Of a stretch of 64,000 bases of DNA, positions 28,277-36,996 are shown piece after piece (the first letter of the stretch is position 1; each line of letters starts with the position of its first letter). Origin of the DNA: Anaerocolumna cellulosilytica (GTDB taxonomy: Bacteria > Bacillota > Clostridia > Lachnospirales > Lachnospiraceae); assembly GCF_014218335.1 (NCBI RefSeq), contig NZ_AP023367.1, positions 2,233,501-2,297,500 on the forward strand, given 5' to 3'. Below the pieces are notes generated by a model. That model did not search any database and was not told the origin of the DNA. It was given only the letters and a program-made list of their open reading frames with translations. The position numbers and the translations under genes are program-made.

Positions 28277-28525
28277 TTACACTGTTAAAGGCATAATTGT
28301 ATCTTTAAAAAATTCTCTGGCTGTTTCCTGTTGTATATGGTAGGCTGTTCCGTTAACAGATACGGCAACACCTGTTCCCTGACACTCCCTCATACAAAAA
28401 TTAGCTTTAAAATCAACTCTATCATGGAGTCTATTTTCTTCTATCAGTTGTTGAAATAACTGTATAATATTATAGGAACCCTTTAAATGACAGGAACTTC
28501 CAATGCAGACACTCAGTTCAACCAT
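28277..28525 (-). CDS. Thioredoxin-like [2Fe-2S] ferredoxin, last gene of hydrogenase operon
   Basis: 82 residues from ATG 28525 (AGAGGAGGA upstream, inside the end of hydA); a longer in-frame start at 28579 has no site. Four cysteines in the NuoE-like pattern: VCIGSSCHLKGS at the start and NFCMRECQGTG near residue 50. It begins one base past the hydA stop, so translation is coupled. Probably an extra electron carrier or assembly partner for the hydrogenase. Confidence 0.8.
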   Translation of the reverse strand: MVELSVCIGSSCHLKGSYNIIQLFQQLIEENRLHDRVDFKANFCMRECQGTGVAVSVNGTAYHIQQETAREFFKDTIMPLTV

Positions 28526-28526
28526 A

Positions 28527-30227
28527 TTATTCCTCCTCTTCCCCAGCAGCATAATGTACGTGGAGCAGTTCGTGCACACGCCCTTTTAATATGCCGTTAT
28601 AGAGGGACATCATCAGAGGATTTTCTTCTGAGCGTTTGATGTTGGTTAATCTGTCCGCAGAGTAGAGACCTTTTCCTCTCGTGGCTTTTTCTTCGGAAGA
28701 AGCAAAAGGCTGACCGGCACCACTTACACATCCGCCGGGACAAGCCATGACTTCTACAAAATCATAATGCTCACCGGCTTTGATTCGCTCTATTAAATCA
28801 GAAGTATTTTTTAGTCCGCTCACAATGGCAACCTTTAATTCACGGTCGCCATACATAACCGTAGTTTCTTTTACACCTTCCATACCTCTGGCTCCCTGAT
28901 AAGCAATTGACATAAGAGAGGTATTTGACTTATCGGAGGATAGACGTCTTAAAACAGCTTCTGTGACACCTCCGGTTACGCCAAAGATAAGACCGGCACC
29001 GGTCATAGTACCAAAAGGCATATCAACAGCTTCCGGTTCTAAATCGGTAAAGACAATACCGGATTCCTTAATCATTTGAATTAATTCCTGTGTAGTGATT
29101 ACATAATCCACATTTGGAATATCCTCTATCTTAAATTCATCTCTGGCTGCTTCAAATTTTTTTGCGGTACAGGGCATAACAGCCACGTGTACGGGACGTC
29201 TGCTGGAGGTTCGGCCATGTTCCTTGATAACAGAAGCAAACATCTGCATGGGAGAACGGCAGGTTGAGACATTAGGTAAAAGTTCAGGATAATTTTTCTC
29301 ACAGTAATTCACCCAGGCAGGGCAGCAGGAAGTAAATAATGGCATATCCGTGTCACCCGCCTCTAATCTCTTTATGAATTCACCTGACTCCTCCAAAACG
29401 GTTAAATCAGCACCGGTGGAGGTATCGTATATCTCGTCAAAACCCATACGTCTTAATGCAGCAACAATCCTACCGATAGCATTATCACCGCCGGTTAACC
29501 CAAATTCTTTTCCAATAGCGACTCTAACAGCAGGAGCAATCTGAACGGATACTTTGGCAGATTTATCATCAAGAGCCTCCCAAACCTTGCTTTTATCATT
29601 TTTAACTACAAGTGCACCAGTAGGGCATACGGCGGCACATTGTCCGCAGCCAACACATGGAGAGGAGGAGAGCGGTCTGTCAAAAGCAGTACTGATGGTC
29701 ATTTTTGAACCACGGTGGGCAAAGTCTATGGCACCTACATTTTGCACCTCATTACACATGCGGACACAGTCACCACAGAGTATACATTTGTTCTGATCCC
29801 TGGTAATGCAAAGAGATGAATCATCAATATTAGGTTCTGCTTTAGTATTTGGAAAGCGAACTCCTTCAATATTAAATTTCATTGCAAGATCTTGAAGCTT
29901 GCAAGTACCATTATTACTGCAAGTGGTACAATCCCTGCAATGGTTCGCTAACAGCAGTTCAAGAATCATTTTCCGGTATTTGCGGAGTCTTTGTGTATTC
30001 GTACGAATCTTCATACCGCCTTTCGGAGGTGTGGAACAGGCTGCATCCAGCCCTCCCCATTCATTTTCTACCATACACATACGACAGGCACCATATATAG
30101 AGAGCTCGGAATGATAGCAAAAGGTAGGTAACTTAATTCCGGCCTTTCGTATTAATTGAAGTAGATTCTTTTCACCGTTTATTTCTACAGGAATACCATC
30201 TATAATTACAATTTCATTATTATTCAT
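28527..30227 (-). CDS. hydA: [FeFe]-hydrogenase catalytic subunit
   Basis: 566 residues from ATG 30227 (GGAG 8 nt upstream; the ATG at 30248 lacks a site). Order: N-terminal [2Fe-2S] domain (CYHSELSIYGACRMC), His/Cys cluster motif HCRDCTTCSNNGTC, two [4Fe-4S] motifs (CILCGDCVRMC, CVGCGQCAAVC), then the H-cluster domain with TSCCPAW (about 300), MPCTAKK (about 350) and CPGGCVSGAGQP (about 497). All binding cysteines are present. With the two upstream subunits it forms an NADH/ferredoxin-coupled, probably electron-bifurcating, hydrogenase in the cytoplasm. Confidence 0.95.
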   Translation of the reverse strand: MNNNEIVIIDGIPVEINGEKNLLQLIRKAGIKLPTFCYHSELSIYGACRMCMVENEWGGLDAACSTPPKGGMKIRTNTQRLRKYRKMILELLLANHCRDCTTCSNNGTCKLQDLAMKFNIEGVRFPNTKAEPNIDDSSLCITRDQNKCILCGDCVRMCNEVQNVGAIDFAHRGSKMTISTAFDRPLSSSPCVGCGQCAAVCPTGALVVKNDKSKVWEALDDKSAKVSVQIAPAVRVAIGKEFGLTGGDNAIGRIVAALRRMGFDEIYDTSTGADLTVLEESGEFIKRLEAGDTDMPLFTSCCPAWVNYCEKNYPELLPNVSTCRSPMQMFASVIKEHGRTSSRRPVHVAVMPCTAKKFEAARDEFKIEDIPNVDYVITTQELIQMIKESGIVFTDLEPEAVDMPFGTMTGAGLIFGVTGGVTEAVLRRLSSDKSNTSLMSIAYQGARGMEGVKETTVMYGDRELKVAIVSGLKNTSDLIERIKAGEHYDFVEVMACPGGCVSGAGQPFASSEEKATRGKGLYSADRLTNIKRSEENPLMMSLYNGILKGRVHELLHVHYAAGEEEE

Positions 30228-30281
30228 ATAAAATCTCCATTCTTCCAAAATTCAGTGAATTTGAGCGTGAGCATTTTCAAA

Positions 30282-32153
30282 CTAATCCTCCTTGATTGCA
30301 TGGAAAGGACAGGTAGTAATACAAGCCTGGCACTTAATACATTTTAACTGGTCAATTATAAATGGTTCTTTTACCTTACCGGAGATAGCACCAACTGGAC
30401 AGGCTCTGGAACATTTCGAGCAGCCTTTGCACAAGGAAGAATCAATTTCTATTTTCTTTAGCTTCTGACAGCTTCCTGCCGGACAACGTTTTTCATAAAT
30501 ATGTGCTTCGTATTCATCACGGAAACTCTGAATGGTGCTAACTACCGGGAAGGCTGCTGTTTTTCCAAGGCCGCAGAGCGCAGTGGCAGAGATGGTATCA
30601 GCTAGCTCTAAGAGCAGTTCAATATCTCCGTCCTCACCTTTTCCTTCAACAATCCGTTCTAAGATTGCCAACATACGTTTGGTACCTTCACGGCAGGGAA
30701 CGCATTTACCGCAGGATTCATTCTGGGTGAAGTTCATAAAGAAGCGTGCTACCTCCACCATACAGGTGTTGGAATCCATAACTACCAGACCGCCCGAACC
30801 TATCATAGCACCTGCTTTCTTTAGAGAATCAAAGTCAAGGGGCAGGTCAAGATGTTCTTTTGTAAGACAACCGCCGGAAGGACCTCCGATTTGTACGGCT
30901 TTAAATTCTCCGTTGTCCTTCATACCACCGCCCACATCAAAAATAACTTCTTTTAGGGTAGTGCCCATAGGAACTTCAATTAATCCGGTATTTTCTATAT
31001 TACCTGTCAGGGCGAAGGCTTTGGTACCGGGACTTTTCTCAGGACCGATACCTTTATACCAATCGGAACCATTGCATATAATTAGGGGAACATTGGCAAA
31101 GGTTTCTACGTTATTTAGTACAGTCGGTTTATCAAAAAGACCATGTTCCACCGTTCTTGGCGGCTTTACTCTTGGCATACCTCTGTTACCTTCAATAGAT
31201 GCGGTTAAAGCACTTCCTTCGCCGCATACAAAGGCACCGGCACCCCGGTTGATGTGAAGACGGAAGGAGAAGTCTGTTCCCAGAATATTATCGCCTAATA
31301 AGCCTAATTCCTCTGCTTGGGAAATGGCAGTTCTTAATCGGTTTACTGCCATTGGATATTCAGCACGAACATAAATATACCCCTCATTTGCACCACAGGC
31401 AAGACCGGCTATCATCATACCTTCTAACATTCTGTGAGGGTCACCTTCCATAATACTTCTGTCCATGAAAGCACCTGGGTCACCTTCATCTCCATTACAG
31501 ACAATATATTTTTGTTCTGTATTCTGTCGTTTTACCTGTGACCATTTTCTGCCGGTAGGAAAGCCACCGCCGCCTCTTCCTCTTAGGTTGGAGTCTGAGA
31601 TTTCCTGTATTATTTCATCGGAAGTCATGGAAAAAAGAGCTTTTTCAAATGCCTCATAACCACCAAAACCAAGATATTCATTAATAGAAGTAGCATCAAT
31701 ATGTCCGCAGTGGTCAAGTACCAGACGAGTTTGTTTTTCATAGAAAGGTATTTCATTCTGCTTTTTACGAACAATACCACCTTTTTGATAAGCCAGCCGT
31801 TCGATATGTTTATCTTTAAGAATAGTTTCTACTACAATTTCTTCACAATCAGCAAGAGAAACTTTTGTATAGAGATAACCCTGTGGCTCAATTCGTACAA
31901 GTGGCCCCATTTCACAAAATCCATGACAGCCGCTTTTTTTCATTCCCACTGCATCATGAGGCTCCTCCTGTAGTTCTACGGAACAGGCCTCGCCGTGCTC
32001 CTTTATAAGTTCAGTCAGTCTATCAAATATTTCAAGGGAGCCACTGGAGATACATCCCGTACCTGCACAAACAAGTATTTTTTTCGTTTCCGCCGCAAGC
32101 GAAGCTTCATATATGCTTCTAAGCTTTGCTAAATCTTCCCTGCAAGTCAGCAT
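30282..32153 (-). CDS. hydB: Hydrogenase NADH-binding subunit, NuoF-like
   Basis: 623 residues. N-terminal thioredoxin-like [2Fe-2S] region (CAGTGCISSGS...CHGFCEMGP), NuoF core with FMN/NADH motifs GRGGGGFPTGRKW and GDEGDPGAFMDRS, the [4Fe-4S] motif ESCGKCVPCREGT, and a C-terminal double [4Fe-4S] ferredoxin domain (CKGCSKCSRACPVGAI, CIKCQACITTCPFHAI). This is the beta subunit layout of bifurcating hydrogenases. AAAGGAGGAAG precedes ATG 32153, which follows the hydC stop directly. Confidence 0.94.
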   Translation of the reverse strand: MLTCREDLAKLRSIYEASLAAETKKILVCAGTGCISSGSLEIFDRLTELIKEHGEACSVELQEEPHDAVGMKKSGCHGFCEMGPLVRIEPQGYLYTKVSLADCEEIVVETILKDKHIERLAYQKGGIVRKKQNEIPFYEKQTRLVLDHCGHIDATSINEYLGFGGYEAFEKALFSMTSDEIIQEISDSNLRGRGGGGFPTGRKWSQVKRQNTEQKYIVCNGDEGDPGAFMDRSIMEGDPHRMLEGMMIAGLACGANEGYIYVRAEYPMAVNRLRTAISQAEELGLLGDNILGTDFSFRLHINRGAGAFVCGEGSALTASIEGNRGMPRVKPPRTVEHGLFDKPTVLNNVETFANVPLIICNGSDWYKGIGPEKSPGTKAFALTGNIENTGLIEVPMGTTLKEVIFDVGGGMKDNGEFKAVQIGGPSGGCLTKEHLDLPLDFDSLKKAGAMIGSGGLVVMDSNTCMVEVARFFMNFTQNESCGKCVPCREGTKRMLAILERIVEGKGEDGDIELLLELADTISATALCGLGKTAAFPVVSTIQSFRDEYEAHIYEKRCPAGSCQKLKKIEIDSSLCKGCSKCSRACPVGAISGKVKEPFIIDQLKCIKCQACITTCPFHAIKED

Positions 32154-32154
32154 A

Positions 32155-32631
32155 TTACTCTTCCTCCTTTAATTCATTTAAAAGTTCGGCGGCCTTATCC
32201 GGTGTCATGGCAGGATAAACCTTGTCATTTACGGTAAGAACCGGAGCCAAACCACAGGCACCCAGACAGGATACAGTTTCAACAGTAAAGGTAAGATTGT
32301 CTGTTGTATGCTTCGTTTCAGACAGACCCAGTTCTTTGCGGAGTTTTTCTAAAATGGGGATAGATTTTCTTACATGACAAGCTGTTCCGTCACATACTTT
32401 GATTACGTACTTACCTTTGGGTTCTAAGGAAAAATTCTCATAGAAAGTTGCTACACTATAGATTTTCGCCTCACTAACGGAAAGCTTTTTCGCAAGATAA
32501 GGAAAAATTTCTTTCGGCAGGTACCGATAGTGTTCTTGTATACTTTGGAGAATGGCAATAATTGCACTTTGTTTACATCCAAGCTCAGTTATAATAGTAT
32601 CTACAACCTGGAAGTCAAATGTTTCATTCAT
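32155..32631 (-). CDS. hydC: Hydrogenase gamma subunit, NuoE-like [2Fe-2S] protein
   Basis: 158 residues. Helical N-terminus, then thioredoxin-like fold with CDGTACHVRKS and CLGACGLAPV, the four cysteines of the NuoE cluster. First structural gene of hydCBA; 28 bp downstream of rex. Transfers electrons between NADH site and hydrogenase. Confidence 0.93.
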   Translation of the reverse strand: MNETFDFQVVDTIITELGCKQSAIIAILQSIQEHYRYLPKEIFPYLAKKLSVSEAKIYSVATFYENFSLEPKGKYVIKVCDGTACHVRKSIPILEKLRKELGLSETKHTTDNLTFTVETVSCLGACGLAPVLTVNDKVYPAMTPDKAAELLNELKEEE

Positions 32632-32659
32632 AAATTTCCTCCGATCTGTTTTCCTTTGA

Positions 32660-33310
32660 TTATGTATTACAATGATTCTTTCTCATACTTTCTGTTAAAT
32701 CTTTAGACAGCTTTGCCAGTGAAAAGGCCATATCCTCATTTTGAATTAATATGTGATCCGGAACGGTTAGAGGTACAGGTGTAAAGTTCCAGATAGCAAG
32801 GATACCACTCTCAATCATAGAGTTACAGGTAATCTGAGCCTCTGTAGGTGGTACTGTAAGGATACCGATTCGTACCTTCATTCTATTGCACAAATCCTTT
32901 AGCTTATCAGCCGCAAGGACTTTCTTTCCAAATATGGTACTGCCAATCATTGCTTCATCGCTGTCAAAGGCAGCAACAATAGTAAGACCGTATTTTGAAA
33001 AACCATCGTAGGAGAGAAGAGCACGTCCTAAGTCTCCCACACCGACCAATATGGCACTGTCTGCATTGTCAAAACCTAAATATTTTTCAATATCTGCTAT
33101 CAAATTCCTGGTTATATACCCAATTTTAGGACGGCCTCCCGTACTTATTAATGCTAAATCCTTTCTTACCTGCACATCGTTTAGCTTTAAGGCCTCAGCA
33201 ATGGTTGTTGCGGATATGTTCACAACCTTGTCTTTTGGTAAAGACTTTAAATAGTTCAGATATATGGGCAGCCGTCTGAGTGCTTGCGTGGAAATGGATT
33301 TATATAACAT
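32660..33310 (-). CDS. rex: Redox-sensing transcriptional repressor Rex (copy 1)
   Basis: 216 residues. N-terminal winged helix (STQALRRLPIYLNYLKSL, NDVQVRKDLALIS) and Rossmann domain with VGVGDLGRALLSYDGF that binds NADH/NAD+. Its ATG overlaps the nfnB stop (TAATG), so it is translationally coupled in the nfnAB-rex-hydCBA operon. High NADH releases Rex from DNA; a Rex-like palindrome lies before nfnA, suggesting autoregulation of the whole operon. A second copy is at 36997. Confidence 0.95.
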   Translation of the reverse strand: MLYKSISTQALRRLPIYLNYLKSLPKDKVVNISATTIAEALKLNDVQVRKDLALISTGGRPKIGYITRNLIADIEKYLGFDNADSAILVGVGDLGRALLSYDGFSKYGLTIVAAFDSDEAMIGSTIFGKKVLAADKLKDLCNRMKVRIGILTVPPTEAQITCNSMIESGILAIWNFTPVPLTVPDHILIQNEDMAFSLAKLSKDLTESMRKNHCNT

Positions 33311-34707
33311 TAACTGGCTCCTTCCCCCTTAAGATAGGAATCAATTGCTTCTGCCGCAGTTTTACCCGCTCCCATAGCAAGGATAACGGTTGCAGCACCG
33401 GTTACGGCATCACCGCCGGCGTATACACCGGTTAAAGAAGTAAGGCCAGTTGCTTCATCCACAATAATGCCACCCCAATTTCTTATGGACAGACCTTTGG
33501 TAGTGTCTTTAATCAGGGGATTAGGGGAAGTACCGATGGACATAATAACACAGTCAGCTTCCATTTCAAATGCACTGTTTTCTAAGGGAACAGGTTTACG
33601 ACGTCCGGAGTCATCCGGCTGGCTTAAGGTCATCTCCTGACAGCACAATCCGGTTACCCATCCATTGCTGTCACCCTTAATTTCTATGGGTGAGGTCAAA
33701 AGTTTAAACTGTATCCCTTCTTCCTTAGCATGTTCCACCTCTTCATGCCGGGCAGGGAGTTCATTTTCCGTACGGCGGTAAACAATCGTTACTTCCGCTC
33801 CCAAACGTTTGGCGCATCTTGCAGCATCCATGGCTACATTGCCGCCCCCGACAACCATAACCTTTTTACCTTTTTGAATCGGAGTAGTACTATCCGGTGT
33901 GTAAGCTTTCATTAGATTGACACGGGTCAGAAACTCATTGGCAGAATAGACACCTTTCAGATTTTCACCTGGTATGTTCATAAAGTTTGGAAGTCCGGCA
34001 CCGGAACCGACGAATACTGCTTCAAAGCCATATTCGTTCTGCAATTCTTCAATGGATAAGGTTTTACCTATAATCACATTGGTAGCAATTTCAACACCCA
34101 GCTCTTTGAGCGCATTGATTTCTTTTTGGACGATTGCTTTGGGTAAACGGAATTCCGGAATACCATAGACTAACACACCACCTGCCAGATGAAGCGCCTC
34201 AAAAATGGTGACAGAATACCCTTTTTTTGCCAAATCACCGGCACAGGCAAGCCCAGAAGGACCGGAACCAATAACAGCGATTTTATGACCGTTAGAGGCT
34301 GGCTTCGTTAATTTTGTATTACCGTATGTATTCTGATAATCTGCTACAAAACGTTCCAGTCTTCCAATGGCAACAGGTTCTCCTTTGATTCCACGGACAC
34401 ATTTTTGCTCACATTGGCTCTCTTGAGGACAGACTCTGCCGCATACTGCCGGCAGGGAACTAGAGCGGGAGATAATTTCGTATGCGGTATCAAAATTCCC
34501 TCTGGCGGTTTCCTGTATAAAGGCAGGTATATCAATCCGGACGGGACAACCGCTAATGCAAGGTTTATGCTTACAGTTTAGACAGCGATTTGCTTCATCA
34601 ATTGCCTGTTCTTTGGAATAACCTAAGGCTACTTCGAGAAAATTCTGATTACGTACCTGAGGCTCCTGAGCAGGCATTTCGTTTTTGGTAAGAGACATAT
34701 TCGCCAT
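33310..34707 (-). CDS. nfnB: NADH-dependent reduced ferredoxin:NADP+ oxidoreductase, large subunit
   Basis: 465 residues, GltA/NfnB type. N-terminal [4Fe-4S] region CLNCKHKPCISGCPVRIDIP and CGRVCPQESQCEQKCV, then two FAD/NAD(P)-binding Rossmann motifs (IAVIGSGPSGLACAGDLAKKG and VMVVGGGNVAMDAARCAKRLG). Starts 1 nt after the nfnA stop. With NfnA this would bifurcate electrons between NADPH, NADH and ferredoxin. It could be misread as glutamate synthase small subunit, but the NfnA partner settles the call. Confidence 0.93.
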   Translation of the reverse strand: MANMSLTKNEMPAQEPQVRNQNFLEVALGYSKEQAIDEANRCLNCKHKPCISGCPVRIDIPAFIQETARGNFDTAYEIISRSSSLPAVCGRVCPQESQCEQKCVRGIKGEPVAIGRLERFVADYQNTYGNTKLTKPASNGHKIAVIGSGPSGLACAGDLAKKGYSVTIFEALHLAGGVLVYGIPEFRLPKAIVQKEINALKELGVEIATNVIIGKTLSIEELQNEYGFEAVFVGSGAGLPNFMNIPGENLKGVYSANEFLTRVNLMKAYTPDSTTPIQKGKKVMVVGGGNVAMDAARCAKRLGAEVTIVYRRTENELPARHEEVEHAKEEGIQFKLLTSPIEIKGDSNGWVTGLCCQEMTLSQPDDSGRRKPVPLENSAFEMEADCVIMSIGTSPNPLIKDTTKGLSIRNWGGIIVDEATGLTSLTGVYAGGDAVTGAATVILAMGAGKTAAEAIDSYLKGEGAS

Positions 34708-34708
34708 A

Positions 34709-35551
34709 TCATTTTACCTCCATTTCATACAGATGACAGACCTCTTCGTGAGCTCTGCGCTCGAAAGGCTTATAAATAGAAGAACGGGTTAAGGCCTCAT
34801 CAAAATCAATCTCGTGCCCATCAAAGTCGGGGCCGTCTACACAGGCGAATTTTGTCTTTCCACCAACACTTAAACGGCAGCCGCCACACATTCCGGTTCC
34901 ATCAATCATGATAGGATTCATACTGGCGAGGGTTTTTATCTGATATTCTTTTGTGAGAGCACAGACAAACTTCATCATGATTAATGGTCCGATTGTAATA
35001 ACGGCATCATATTTCTCGCCGGATTCAATTAAAGTTTTTAGGGCATCGGTAACAAGTCCTTTCGTTCCGTAGCTGCCATCATCTGTCATTAATACAAGTT
35101 TATTGCTTACTTTTTTAAATTCTTCTTCCAAAATAACCAGCTCTTTGTTACGAAAGCCTGTTATGGAATGCACCTCACAACCTTGTTCATAAAGCTTTTT
35201 TGCAACTGGGTAAGCGATGGCACACCCCACCCCACCGCCTACAACTGCAACTTTCTTAAAATCTTCAGTCTCGGTTGGTCTTCCCAAAGGACCGGCAAAA
35301 TCTTGAATGTTCTCTCCCTCCTTAAGATGGTCAAGAGCCTGGGTAGTAGCACCGACAATCTGATATATAATGGTTACAGTTCCCGTTGCCCGATTAAAAT
35401 CAGCAATGGTTAAAGGGATACGCTCACCATTACTATCCACTCTGAGGATAATAAATTGTCCCGGTTCTGCTTTTTTGGCTATCAGTGGAGCTTCCACTTC
35501 CATAAGCGTGACGGTAGGATTTAAGCTTTCCTTTTTTACGATTCTGTACAT
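34709..35551 (-). CDS. nfnA: NfnAB small subunit, ferredoxin-NADP reductase-like
   Basis: 280 residues. FAD domain (PGQFIILRVDSNGERIPLTIAD), NAD-binding VAVVGGGVGCAIAYPVAKKLYEQG and a C-terminal [2Fe-2S] motif DGTGMCGGCRLSVGGKTKFACVDGP. First gene of the operon nfnA-nfnB-rex-hydC-hydB-hydA. A GGGAGAA ribosome site precedes ATG 35551. Upstream are a Rex-like palindrome, a possible promoter and paired TATCGATA boxes. Confidence 0.93.
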   Translation of the reverse strand: MYRIVKKESLNPTVTLMEVEAPLIAKKAEPGQFIILRVDSNGERIPLTIADFNRATGTVTIIYQIVGATTQALDHLKEGENIQDFAGPLGRPTETEDFKKVAVVGGGVGCAIAYPVAKKLYEQGCEVHSITGFRNKELVILEEEFKKVSNKLVLMTDDGSYGTKGLVTDALKTLIESGEKYDAVITIGPLIMMKFVCALTKEYQIKTLASMNPIMIDGTGMCGGCRLSVGGKTKFACVDGPDFDGHEIDFDEALTRSSIYKPFERRAHEEVCHLYEMEVK

Positions 35552-35579
35552 ATTCTTCTCCCATTTAATAATAGTTAAT

Positions 35580-35597
35580 TCGTTATAATTTTAACAA
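35580..35597. promoter_or_regulatory. Probable Rex operator before nfnA
   Basis: On the minus strand the sequence is TTGTTAA-AATT-ATAACGA, close to the clostridial Rex consensus TTGTTAA-N4-TTAACAA (12 of 14 fixed bases). It lies about 30 bp before ATG 35551, downstream of the predicted -10. Confidence 0.6.
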
Positions 35598-35618
35598 ATT
35601 AGGAGCTAAGGGTGTAAT

Positions 35619-35652
35619 ATAAAGATTGAATATCGATATGTGAATATCGATA
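35619..35652 (-). promoter_or_regulatory. Predicted nfnA promoter with paired TATCGATA boxes
   Basis: On the minus strand TTCACA is followed after 17 bp by TATATT, a plausible promoter. Two TATCGATA palindromes at 35631-35638 and 35645-35652, exactly 14 bp apart, overlap the -35/spacer. A second pair with the same spacing is at 35875/35889 and a single box at 37690. Confidence 0.5.
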
Positions 35653-35861
35653 TAATAAGAGCGATATAATTTGAGAATGATTCTTAGTAAATGATAGATT
35701 TGAACTTTTAACAAGTTACACTAGCTAACATTCCATGTTCCAGTTGTTTACAGATGTAGTACTGCCATTAATCTGGTGGGAAATGTTTTTAATTTCAATC
35801 TGAAAGTAGAGATAATAAAGGCAGAATGAAATGCACTAAGGTTAAATTGTGATAAATTGAA

Positions 35862-35909
35862 ATAAGAAGTGATATATCGATAATTAGATATCGATATATC
35901 ACTTCTTAT
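35862..35909. repeat. 21-bp perfect inverted repeat holding two TATCGATA boxes
   Basis: Arms 35862-35882 and 35889-35909 are perfect inverted copies with a 6-bp spacer; each arm contains one TATCGATA. It lies between the divergent-ended nfn operon and the LysR gene, and could be an operator or the LysR operon terminator. The rest of 35552-36039 is AT-rich with no gene. Confidence 0.65.
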
Positions 35910-36039
35910 ATAGCCCGTATTTTATCTATGAAAGCTCGCCTATAATAGTTGGCTTAATAACAATTTTATTATATTGTTCAATCCAAGGTTTCTAAATACC
36001 TTATTATGCATCATATGATTTAAGCTTATTAATAATGAG

Positions 36040-36975
36040 TTAAGTAAAATGATAAAAGGCTACCTGGTTTTTAGCCATATAGAGCTTATCTATCAGTTTT
36101 CTGTCGAGAGTGGTAAGTGAATATTCCTTGGGGTAAATTAACACATCTTTATAACGGATATCTGAATCGGCACACTTTCTTTGTATCACACCCCAAGTTC
36201 GCAATAGTTCTTCTTGCAGGGGTGAGCTCCACATGTATGAATTAGGCAATGATGATAATAAAGTAAGTCTGGTATACTGATCACCGACATAGATGGTTTT
36301 GTGAATATGATTGCTATCAGGCAGAGGCGTTTCACCAGCGGATATGTAAGGGATAGCAGTGTCTCCTGGAAGAATCTCTAAGCAATCGGCTAATTTATGC
36401 TTAAGTAAAACCTTTTCATGTGCTATTTTATGATTTTCCGACATAATAGCCATACAATCGAATTCCCATATAAGGTCATAATTTAGCTCTTTTTCTTTGA
36501 GATAATTTAAAAAATATGTTTCATATACAGTTTGATAACGAATGACACCCAAATCAAATTTATCGTAGAGTATATTATTGATTGCTTCAATGGAGCCTGC
36601 CTCCTTCATGCAGATTTCTATTTCTTTGGAATGCTCCAAGTCCTTAATAAACTGAATAAAGCCATCTTTTAAATAACTTCCGTAAGGAAGAGATATATTA
36701 AGATATTGTTTTTGGGTATCGTCTTGCTGGTTCAGGGCTTCCATCTTTTCTATCTGAGCCAGAATATTTTTGGCATAAACTAAAAATTCCGCGCCTTTTT
36801 GGGTCGGAATGACTCCCTTAGAGGTTCTTTTAAAAATAGATATCCCCAGAGAATCTTCTAGTTCTTTTATTGCCTTACTTAAATTAGGCTGAGCCATATA
36901 CAGGGTATCTGCTGCCTGAGTAATGGAGCCAAAGCGCTCTACCTCAACAGCATATTTATAATATAAAGTGTTCAT
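36040..36975 (-). CDS. LysR-family transcriptional regulator
   Basis: 311 residues. N-terminal HTH (VERFGSITQAADTLYMAQPNLSKAIKELEDSLGISIFKR) and the usual substrate-binding domain from about residue 90. It is 21 bp downstream of the second rex gene and probably cotranscribed. No metabolic gene is divergent to it, which is unusual for LysR; the nearest possible target is the nfn/hyd operon downstream. A plain ligand cannot be predicted. Confidence 0.88.
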   Translation of the reverse strand: MNTLYYKYAVEVERFGSITQAADTLYMAQPNLSKAIKELEDSLGISIFKRTSKGVIPTQKGAEFLVYAKNILAQIEKMEALNQQDDTQKQYLNISLPYGSYLKDGFIQFIKDLEHSKEIEICMKEAGSIEAINNILYDKFDLGVIRYQTVYETYFLNYLKEKELNYDLIWEFDCMAIMSENHKIAHEKVLLKHKLADCLEILPGDTAIPYISAGETPLPDSNHIHKTIYVGDQYTRLTLLSSLPNSYMWSSPLQEELLRTWGVIQRKCADSDIRYKDVLIYPKEYSLTTLDRKLIDKLYMAKNQVAFYHFT

Positions 36976-36996
36976 GTATACCTCCCATAAAATTAA

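Noticed and set aside
30532-31257. Long open frame on the plus strand inside hydB
   Set aside because: It is antisense to a clearly real hydrogenase gene and has no recognisable domain.
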